Shown: one piece after another, positions 42,301-53,600 of the stretch
Layout of the letters: every line of letters begins with the position of its first letter
How positions within the stretch are numbered: position 1 is the stretch's first letter
Assembly: GCA_037349105.1 (NCBI GenBank)
Contig: JAYJMM010000025.1
Coordinates: forward strand, 434,001 to 498,000
Reading direction: 5' to 3'
DNA from: Limnomonas spitsbergensis
Lineage: Eukaryota; Chlorophyta; Chlorophyceae; Chlamydomonadales
Length of the DNA stretch: 64,000 nucleotides
Position numbers and translations under genes: made by a program
Notes under the pieces: model-generated
The model's database searches: none
Seen by the model: the letters and a program-made list of their open reading frames with translations, nothing else
Told to the model about the DNA's origin: nothing

Positions 42301-43770
42301 TGCCCGCACACAAGCAGCAGTTCATGCCCGCACACCAGCAGCAGTTCATGCCTGCACACCAGCAGCAGTTCATGCCTGCACACCAGCAGCAGTTCATGCC
42401 TGCACACCAGCAGCAGTTTATGCCCGCACACCAGCAGCAGTTCATGCCCGCACACCAGCAGCAGTTCATGCCTGCACACCAGCAGCAGTTCATGCCCGCA
42501 CACCAGCAGCAGTTCATGCCCGCACACCAGCAGCAGTTCATGCCCGCACACCAGCAGCAGTTTATGCCTGCACACCAGCAGCAGTTCATGCCCGCACACC
42601 AGCAGCAGTTCATGCTCGCACACCAGCAGCAGTTCATGCTCGCACACCAGCAGCAGTTTATGCCTGCACACCAGCAGCAGTTCATGCCTGCACACCAGCA
42701 GCAGTTCATGCCTGCACACCAGCAGCAGTTCATGCCCGCACACTAGCAGCAGTTTATGCCTGCACACCAGCAGCAGTTCATGCCTGCACACCAGCAGCAG
42801 TTCATGCCCGCACACCAGCAGCAGTTCATGCCCGCACACCAGCAGCAGTTCATGCCCGCACACCAGCAGCAGTTCATGCCCGCACACCAGCAGCAGTTCA
42901 TGCTCGCACACCAGCAGCAGTTCATGCCCGCACACTAGCAGCAGTTCATGCCTGCACACCAGCAGCAGTTCATGCCCGCACACCAGCAGCAGTTCATGCT
43001 CGCACACCAGCAGCAGTTCATGCCCGCACACCAGCAGCAGTTCATGCCCGCACACCAGTAGCAGTTCATGCCCGCACACCAGCAGCAGTTCATGCCTGCA
43101 CACCAGCAGCAGTTCATGCCTGCACACCAGCAGCAGTTCATGCCCGCACACCAGCAGCAGTTCATGCCTGCACACCAGCAGCAGTTCATGCCTGCACACC
43201 AGCAGAAGTTCATGCTCGCACACCAGCAGCAGTTCATGCTCGCACACCAGCAGCAGTTCATGCCCGCACACCAACAGAAGTTCATGCCCGCACACCAGTA
43301 GCAGTTCATGCCCGCACACCAGTAGCAGTTCATGCCCGCACACCAGCAGCAGTTCATGCTCGCACACCAGCAGCAGTTCATGCCTGCACACCAGCAACAG
43401 TACATGCCTGCACACCAGCAGCAGTTCATGCCTGCACACCAGCAGCAGTTCATGCCTGCACACCAGCAGCAGTTCATGCCTGCACACCAGCAGCAGTTCA
43501 TGCCTGCACACCAGCAGCAGTTCATGCCCGCACACCAGCAGCAGTTCATGCTCGCACACCAGCAGCAGTTCATGCCCGCACACTAGCAGCAGTTCATGCC
43601 TGCACACCAGCAGCAGTTCATGCCCGCACACCAGCAGCAGTTCATGCTCGCACACCAGCAGCAGTTCATGCCTGCACACCAGCAGCAGTTTATGCCTGCA
43701 CACCAGCAGCAGTTCATGCCTGCACACCAGCAGCAGTTCATGCCCGCACACCAGCAGCAGTTCAAGCCTG
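39388..43770. repeat. 24-bp satellite, about 180 copies
   Basis: Unit ttcatgcctgcacaccagcagcag. Because 24 is a multiple of three, frames persist: a 1544-codon VHACTPAA-type frame on plus, an MPAHQQQF frame broken by CAG-to-TAG changes, and LLLVCRHE and NCCWCAGM frames on minus. Variant positions (C/T in gcctgc/gcccgc, a/t in ttcatg/tttatg/tacatg, ctcgc) recur in blocks, for example the copied ctgcagtttatgc runs near 40540, 41420 and 41660. No splice site or exon piece is obvious in the unit. Confidence 0.97.
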
Positions 43771-44644
43771 TGCCCCAGTACTTTTTCCAGGGACCTCTGC
43801 ATTCCCTCTGGGTATGCGGCAAGGACTAGGCCTGGGTGTTGGCTCTGAGACCTCTGCCACTTGTTATGCTGCCAGCTTATTACAGATGACCGTCTGATGA
43901 TGTTTTGTATCTGTTGGCTGACTTACCTCCATGTCTTTGGTATTAACTACATGGCTGTTGGCTGACTTTCGACATGGCTCCCTGCATGGTGGTGCATGGA
44001 GGTGCATGGAGGACCGACACTGCCTTAACTTCAAAAACAAACGTTCTGGCTACCTAGGTGTCACTGTGTCCCTGCTACCAATTGTGCGTGACCAGTGGGT
44101 TACTGCTAGAGGGGATTATTCACTCACTCACCCTGAATTTGTTGGTGGAAAATTTGTCCTCTATCTCGTCTGCCACCAGCAAAAACTGTGGGGGCGGTGC
44201 GGTATCGTTATCGTTATCGTCGTTCCGTTGATTGGTCGCGAAAGAAAACATGCATGCCGAAGTTGAATGATCGCGATGATGGGACTGAGGCAGGGATCAC
44301 CTGGGCCCTGTCCACTTCACTGCTGATGTTGTGCCTAGGGCGCCAGTACAGCACTGGCACCATGAGTGCATTATTTCAACGTTAATTAATGATCGCACTG
44401 CTGCGCAGCGCCTGAGATGAGTCGCGAGCTTTCGCGCCCTAACCGACAATCCAACTGCAGGTGATGAAATAATGACGGTGACATGTTCGCCCTAACCTAC
44501 ACATCTCAGTTCGCCCCCATATGATTTGCACCGTCAGTATAAACAGTAATTTCACGAATCATCAGGAATCACAGCACTGATTACATTGCACTTTTTCTCT
44601 CGACTTCCTGTTCACCAAGCTTGTTGAGGCCAGGGGTTGAGGCC
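43771..44644. other. Upstream region of the B3-like gene
   Basis: No coding feature recognised. It contains an inverted CCAAT box (attggtcgcg, about 44230) and an ATCGTT triplication at about 44203-44220. Either may belong to the promoter of the downstream gene. An in-frame TAA at 44540 closes the reading frame before the ATG at 44645. Confidence 0.4.
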
Positions 44645-47600
44645 ATGGCCCTGCTGCAGCTGCTCGCCGCTAAGATAATGAGAAAGACCGATATCCGGTA
44701 TGATGATATGAATGTGGGCATTAAGAAGGTGAGCTTAGGGACGGTGCGACTGTAGACCAAGCTGTACCTGGACCCAAAATAAACCTGCTGTATCGGGTTG
44801 ATCTCGCAGAGCTACGCCATCACGCTTTACAACGAGCAGGAGAACACTGCAGATGGCCCACGCATCCTAGTTTCAGAGGAAACTGGGATAGCGCACATGC
44901 TTGAGCTCAAGACGTGGAAGAACTGCGTCTCGGTGAGCTAGCGGGTTTGGCCAAGGCATCAGCCAATGCATCATTCTTGACGAACGTGTTTAGCCCCCAA
45001 ATATCAGAATGTGCTGAGTACCACATGCATGCGCCTAAGTACCAGGGTCGGTGTGGGAAGCCTCGGCCTCGGGGGCCGGATCTGCACAATTTTCGGGGCT
45101 ACGGACGGGGTGCTTTTTATTGAACCTAAACAAACATACATTATTCGGCTGGCGACCTGGCGTGGCGATCACGAACATACACTCACCTCGGACGATGTTT
45201 GCGAGTTCAAATAGACTTAATACAATATGGTTGATCAGTTTACGGAGCTAGGCGCTCGCCTCTCGAAACACTCGAGGCTTGTACTGGCGTAAATAAAATG
45301 TCACATACACCTGGTGACTTGGCTGGGAGTCTCTGGGAGTCTCTTTAAAAGTCCTGAGATAGAGAATATAAAAATAAAAAGCCTATAGGTTTTTGTGATC
45401 TCCTTCCGTTTTATACGCACAAAGCAAAGAGGGATTAACGGTAAATATGTAGAAATCTCGAATGAAGAAAGAGCTTATGCTTCTTCTTTTGACCAAGGGA
45501 ATCCACGTGTGCACCAAAATCCCAACTTACAACCGCGAGCCATCGCTAGCAGTTCACGGTAGAGGTAAATGTATGAAATTGATTGCATCAGCGGTATGTA
45601 GTTATAGGAGCTGCAGAAATTGGCCGAAATGCCGCCAAAATGGCTCGAGGCCTCCTGACACAAGCTAGCACTTGATGCAGCTAAGCTTGCAGACAGGGAC
45701 TGGTGGGCTACCAGAGAGAAACCAAGGCTCACAGATATAATAAATCAAATTAACAAAATGAGTACTCTGTGATGAGAGGCACTGCTGAATGACATCAAAG
45801 CTTCCTAAAACGTGTCAGCACGGCCACACCAACAACTATGCAACTATGCAGCTATCCCATGCATGCTACGTTACATGAAATCAGAAAGAAATACTGGGAG
45901 CATTGTGAACCATTTGCAGAGGGGCGGCTTCATGCCTAAAAGAACAAGCCCTGGCTGTAAGCAACTCGTATGGGCTGGAATGGGTAAAAAGTAAAAAAAC
46001 AGGTAAATAATAGAGTCAAGATGCTTCATGCTCAACTATTTATGGCCGAGTGTTTGCAACCCCCCCTTCCTTATCTCCTCCCATGTGCTGCCATGGCTGA
46101 AAGCTACTTCCCACTTCCCCTTCCTTATCTCCTCCCATGTGCTGCCATGGCTGAAAGCTACTTCCCACTTCCCCTTCCTTATCATCTCCCATGTGCTACA
46201 AAATATGAATGTACTAAATGTCATTGCTGATGATTGCCACACCCCACATCCCCTTCATCATTCTCTCCCAAGTGTTGCCATGGCAAAAAGTCACACTCCA
46301 CTTTCCCTTCCTCATCCCCTCTATCTCCCCCTTGGTGCTACCATGGCTGAATGCAACACCCCACATCCCCCTCCTCACCACCTCCCATGTGCTGCCATGG
46401 CTGAATACCTCACTCCACTTCCCCTTCCTCATCACCTCCCATGTGTTGCAATGGCTGAATGCCACATTCCACTTCCCCTTCTTCTTCCCCTCCCATGTGC
46501 TGCCATGGCTGAATGCCACACTCCACTTCCCCTTCTTCTTCCCCTCCCATGTGCTGCCATGGCTGAATGCCACACTCCACTTACCCTTCCTCATCACCTC
46601 CCATGTGTTGCAATGGCTGAATGCCACACTCCACTTCCCCTTCTTCTTCCCCTCCCATGTGCTGCCATGGCTGAATGCCACACTCCACTTCCCCTTCTTC
46701 ATCTCCTCGCATGTGCTGCCATGGCTGAATGCCACACTCCACTTCCCCTTCCTCATCACCTCCCATGTGTTGCAATGGCTGAATGCCACACTCCACTTCC
46801 CCTTCTTCTTCCCCTCCCATGTGCTGCCATGGCTGAATGCCACACTCCACTTCCCCTTCCTCATTACCTCCCATGTGTTGCAATGGCTGAATGCCACACT
46901 TCACTTCCCCTTCTTCTTCCCCTCCCATGTGCTGCCATGGCTGAATGCCACACTCCACTTCCCCTTCCTCATCTCCTCGCATGTGCTGCCATGGCTGAAT
47001 GCCACACTCCACTTCCCCTTCCTCATCTCCTCGAGTGTGCTGCCATGGCTGAATACCTCACTCCACTTCCCCTTCCTCATCACCTCCCATGTGCTGCCAT
47101 GGCTGAATGCCACACTCCACTTCCCCTTCCTCATCTCCTCGAGTGTGCTGCAATGGCTGAATGCCACACTCCACTTCCCCTTCTTCTTCCCCTACCATGT
47201 GCTGCCATGGCTGAATGCCACACTCCACTTCCCCTTCCTCATCACCTCCCATGTGCTGCAATGGCTGAATGCCACACTTCACTTCCCCTTCTTCTTCCCC
47301 TCCCATGTGCTGCCATGGCTGAATGCCACACTCCACTTCCCCTTCCTCATCACCTCCCATGTGCTGCCATGGCTGAATGCCACACTCCACTTACCCTTCC
47401 TCATCACCTCCCATGTGTTGCAATGGCTGAATATCACACTCCACTTCCCCTCCTTCTTCCCCTACCATGTGCTGCCATGGCTGAATGCCACACTCCACTT
47501 CCCCTTCCTCATCACCTCCCATGTGCTGCCATGGCTGAATGCCACACTCCACTTACCCTTCCTCATCACCTCCCATGTGTTGCAATGGCTGAATATCACA

Positions 47601-50600
47601 CTCCACTTCCCCTCCTTCTTCCCCTACCATGTGCTGCCATGGCTGAATGCCACACTCCACTTCCCCTTCCTCATCACCTCCCATGTGCTGCAATGGCTGA
47701 ATGCCACACTTCACTTCCCCTTCTTCTTCCCCTCCCATGTGCTGCCATGGCTGAATGCCACACTCCACTTCCCCTTCCTCATCACCTCCCATGTGCTGCC
47801 ATGGCTGAATGCCACACTCCACTTACCCTTCCTCATCACCTCCCATGTGTTGCAATGGCTGAATATCACACTCCACTTTCCCCTCCTTCTTCCCCTACCA
47901 TGTGCTGCCATGGCTGAATGCCACACTCCACTTCCCCTTCCTCATCACCTCCCATGTGCTGCCATGGCTGAATGCCACACTCCACTTACCCTTCCTCATC
48001 ACCTCCCATGTGTTGCAATGGCTGAATATCACACTCCACTTCCCCTCCTTCTTCCCCTACCATGTGCTGCCATGGCTGAATGCCACACTCCACTTCCCCT
48101 TCCTCATCACCTCCCATGTGCTGCCGTGGCTGAATGCCACACTCCACTTCCCCTTCCTCATCACCTCCCATGTGTTGCAATGGCTGACTGCCACACTCCA
48201 CTTCCCCTTCTTCTTCCCCTCCCATGTGCTGCCATGGCTGAATGCCACACTCCACTTCCCCATCCTCATGTCCTCCCATGTGCTGCCATGGCTGAATGCC
48301 ACACCCCGCTTTCCCTTCCTCATGCCCTCCCATGTGCTGCCATGGCTGAATGCAACACCCACTTCCCCTTCCTCATGCCCTCCCATGTGCTGCCATGGCT
48401 GAATGCAACACCCACTTCCCCTTCCTCATGCCCTCCCATGTGCTGCCATGGCTGAATGCCACACCCCACTTTCCCTTACTCATGTCCTCCCATGTGCTGC
48501 CATGGCTGATTGCAACACCCCACTTCCCTCTCCTCATCTCCCCCCATGTGCTGCCCTGGCTGAATGCAACATCCCACATCCCCTTCCTCATCACCTCCCA
48601 TGTGCTGCCATGGCTGAATGCCACACTCCACTTCCCCTTCCTCATGTCCTCCCATGTGCTGCCATGGCTGAATGCCACACCCCACTTCCCCTTCCTCATG
48701 TCCTCCCATGTAATGCCATGGCTGAATGCAACACCCTACTTCCCCTTCCACATATCTCCCCATGTGCTGCCATGGCTGAATGCCACACCCCACTTCCCCT
48801 TCCTCATGTCCTCCCATGTGCTGCCATGGCTGAATGCAACACCCCATTTCCCCTTCCACATGTCCCCCCATGTGCTGCCATGGCTGAATGCAACACCCCA
48901 TTTCCCCTTCCTCATCTCCTCCCATTGCTACCATGGCTGATCGCAAGACCCCCTTTCCTTCCTCATCTCCTCGCATGTGCTGCCATGGCTTAAATGCCAC
49001 ACCCCATGCATGTGCTGCCATGGCTGAATGCCACACTCCACTTCCCCTTCCTCATCACCTCCCATATGTTGCCATAGCTGAATGCCACACTCCCCTTCCC
49101 CTATCTCATGTCCTCCCATGTGCTGTCATGGCTGAATGCCACAGTCCACACCCCACTTCCCCTTCCTCATTTTACCCCATGTGATGCAACGGCTGAATGC
49201 AACACCCCACTTCCCCTTCCTCATCACCTCCCATGTGCTGCCATGGCTGTATGCCACACCCCACTTCCCTTTCCTCATCTCCTCTCATGTGCTGCCATGG
49301 CTAAATGCCACGCCCCACTTCCCCTTGGTTGTCTCTCCCGTGGGGCTGAAGGCCACATTTGACTTTGGCATCAACACTATGAGCAGTCCAAATGAATACC
49401 TGACATTTTGTTGACGCGGACTACACGCAAAATAAGGATGATGTAGTCCACATTGGGGAATGATTTGTGCGGAGACACCGTGCATAGGGACACATTAAAA
49501 GCTTACCTAATTCAGCACAATGACCTCGTTGAACTACTGATATTGAACTACTGATATTGAACTACTGATATTGAACTACTGATATTGAACTACTGATATT
49601 GAACTACTGATATTGAACTACTGATATTGAACTACTGATATTGAACTACTGATATTGAACTACTGATATTGAACTACTGATATTGAACTACTGATATTGA
49701 ACTACTGATATTGAACTACTGATATTGCACTACTGATATTGAACTACTGATACTGAACTACTGATATTGAACTACTGATATTGAACTACTGATATTGAAC
49801 TACTGATATTGAACTACTGATATTGAACTACTGATACTGAACTACTGATATTGAACTACTGATATTGAACTACTGATATTGAACTACTGATATTGAACTA
49901 CTGATACTGAACTACTGATATTGAACTACTGATATTGAACTACTGATATTGAACTACTGATATTGAACTACTGATATTGAACTACTGATATTGAACTACT
50001 GATATTGAACTACTGATATTGAACTACTGATATTGAACTACTGATATTGAACTACTGATATTGAACTACTGATATTGAACTACTGATATTGAACTACTGA
50101 TATTGAACTACTGATATTGAACTACTGATATTGAACTACTGATACTGAACTACTGATATTGAACTACTGATACTGAACTACTGATATTGAACTACTGATA
50201 TTGAACTACTGATATTGAACTACTGATATTGAACTACTGATACTGAACTACTGATACTGAACTACTGATACTGAACTACTGATATTGAACTACTGATATT
50301 GAACTACTGATATTGAACTACTGATATTGAACTACTGATACTGAACTACTGATATTGAACTACTGATATTGAACTACTGATATTGAACTACTGATACTGA
50401 ACTACTGATACTGAACTACTGATACTGAACTACTGATATTGAACTACTGATATTGAACTACTGATATTGAACTACTGATATTGAACTACTGATATTGAAC
50501 TACTGATATTGAACTACTGATATTGAACTACTGATATTGAACTACTGATATTGAACTACTGATATTGAACTACTGATATTGAACTACTGATATTGAACTA

Positions 50601-53600
50601 CTGATATTGAACTACTGATATTGAACTACTGATATTGAACTACTGATACTGAACTACTGATATTGAACTACTGATACTGAACTACTGATATTGAACTACT
50701 GATATTGAACTACTGATATTGAACTACTGATATTGAACTACTGATACTGAACTACTGATATTGAACTACTGATACTGAACTACTGATATTGAACTACTGA
50801 TACTGAACTACTGATATTGAACTACTGATATTGAACTACTGATACTGAACTACTGATATTGAACTACTGATACTGAACTACTGATATTGAACTACTGATA
50901 CTGAACTACTGATACTGAACTACTGATATTGAACTACTGATATTGAACTACTGATATTGAACTACTGATACTGAACTACTGATATTGAACTACTGATACT
51001 GAACTACTGATATTGAACTACTGATATTGAACTACTGATATTGAACTACTGATATTGAACTACTGATACTGAACTACTGATATTGAACTACTGATATTGA
51101 ACTACTGATATTGAACTACTGATATTGAACTACTGATACTGAACTACTGATACTGAACTACTGATATTGAACTACTGATATTGAACTACTGATATTGAAC
51201 TACTGATATTGAACTACTGATATTGAACTACTGATATTGAACTACTGATATTGAACTACTGATATTGAACTACTGATATTGAACTACTGATATTGAACTA
51301 CTGATACTGAACTACTGATATTGAACTACTGATATTGAACTACTGATATTGAACTACTGATATTGAACTACTGATATTGAACTACTGATATTGAACTACT
51401 GATATTGAACTACTGATATTGAACTACTGATATTGAACTACTGATATTGAACTACTGATACTGAACTACTGATATTGAACTACTGATACTGAACTACTGA
51501 TACTGAACTACTGATATTGAACTACTGATATTGAACTACTGATATTGAACTACTGATATTGAACTACTGATACTGAACTACTGATACTGAACTACTGATA
51601 TTGAACTACTGATACTGAACTACTGATATTGAACTACTGATACTGAACTACTGATACTGAACTACTGATACTGAACTACTGATACTGAACTACTGATATT
51701 GAACTACTGATATTGAACTACTGATATTGAACTACTGATATTGAACTACTGATATTGAACTACTGATATTGAACTACTGATATTGAACTACTGATATTGA
51801 ACTACTGATATTGAACTACTGATATTGAACTACTGATATTGAACTACTGATATTGAACTACTGATATTGAACTACTGATACTGAACTACTGATATTGAAC
51901 TACTGATATTGAACTACTGATATTGAACTACTGATATTGAACTACTGATATTGAACTACTGATATTGAACTACTGATACTGAACTACTGATATTGAACTA
52001 CTGATATTGAACTACTGATACTGAACTACTGATACTGAACTACTGATATTGAACTACTGATATTGAACTACTGATATTGAACTACTGATACTGAACTACT
52101 GATACTGAACTACTGATATTGAACTACTGATATTGAACTACTGATATTGAACTACTGATATTGAACTACTGATATTGAACTACTGATATTGAACTACTGA
52201 TATTGAACTACTGATATTGAACTACTGATTGAACGTGCACCAATCACAACGTGTAATGGTGGTTTTAGGCCCTGGTTCATTCACGGCTAGTGGTTTAAGG
52301 GGGGGGGCACTTTATATTGGTGTGTCCGACCTGGTATGAACTGATATTTTCTTCTGATAATTCCAGGCTGGTACGAACTAACTGTGGGGGTTACTACAAG
52401 GGTAAGTAGCAGCCCATTAAACCTGCGCAGTAGAGGCTAATACATTCCTACGAGGCTGTGGAGACGATTTGGCACCAGTGACACCTGGTCGGTTGCCTGT
52501 CGGTTTGTAAGGGTCGAAAATTATTGTCTTTATTCTACTATGATGCCGTACGCGACGAAATGTACGGGAGAATTGTACGGGTCGATTTTTCTGGTCTTTA
52601 ATAATAGACCGGGGCAACAAAACAATACAACAATTATCCCAATCTTGATCGGCACATTGAGCACTATTGTCATGAGCACACAATTGAAGTCATGTTGTCT
52701 CTAGGGATCTCTTCGTTCCATGCTAAGAAGTGCGCCCAGAAAGTGCATGTCCATTCGATAGTACTCTTGCTGAGCATGGTGCAAACCAGTCGCATACTTG
52801 AATGATTTTCGACCTCAAAGCCAGCCACTGGGCCAACCAAGCATATACTCTTAAAAGAACACCACCGTGAGGAAGTTGCTTCTTTCCTATTTGCCTCATG
52901 GTAACGGCGAGGCCCCAAGCTGCGCTGTCTCCTTAACCTCCATGCTCAAACTGGGCGAACTTTCTTTTGTTCTACCAAGAATAAACAAAGTTAAACCCAT
53001 GCATTCGACAAGGAAATTGCCCTTGGTCCCAGTTGACGATTTGGGCATGGAGACAGCCAGTCAGCCACATAGCTGAATCAATTTATTTGCCTTCATTTCT
53101 GCATTAATACTCTTGCATCCCTTTTGCATTGTGTGCAGGTCAAACAATATTTCCTGAAGGGCTTGGGACCATTTGTCACCGCAAATCAAGTCAAAATAGG
53201 GGAAGTCGTTGAGATCAGGAAGAGACTGGACGGAACGCTGTGTCTGATGAAGAGGGCGGCAACAAAAGTAAGATGAGGAGGTGTTAGGTGGGGAGGTGGG
53301 AGAGCGCGCATTGGTTGGTCTTGAGCTCAGACTATGACAGGAAAACAGAGGTTTGAAAGGACGCAGTTGTTTGCAATGCGCTAAGATGGCAAGGCATGAG
53401 ACTGTGTGTTAACATGTCAAGCCCACTCATCTCATCATGTGTGATCACTTGGGAATACACTCTTCTTGGGAATACACTCTTCTTGGCGACTGCGGCTTGG
53501 CGCGATCAGCACTGCTGATACCGGAGGACGGCGCAACGGTCAGCGGCGACAGGCACGCTGCTGCCAGCGGTGTTGGGCAAGGGGGGATAGCGAGCAGGTA

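Larger units (their letters stand above)
44933..53138 (+). other. 8.2-kb intron of the B3-like gene, about 70 percent satellite
   Basis: Donor TCG|gtgagc, acceptor gtgtgcag. The left 1.1 kb (44933-46050) and right 0.9 kb (52230-53138) show no gene; a short acceptor/donor-flanked stretch at 52367-52401 cannot be included without breaking frame. Two satellites fill the rest. Confidence 0.75.

Noticed and set aside
39388..43770. Use of TAG as glutamine (as in some ulvophyte algae), suggested by CAG-to-TAG changes in the MPAHQQQF frame
   Set aside because: SEC31 and the B3-like gene end in TAG right after their last conserved or plausible residues, so the standard code applies here; the array is simply not coding.
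46028..48455. 629- and 745-codon frames (LLPLPCAAMAECHTPLPL types)
   Set aside because: Product of a 54-bp satellite (multiple of three), inside a long intron with well-supported flanking exons.
52367..52401. Possible 35-base mini-exon of the B3-like gene (acceptor attccag, donor gtaagt)
   Set aside because: Both neighbouring exons are phase 0 and 35 bases would break the frame; it also contains an in-frame TAA.
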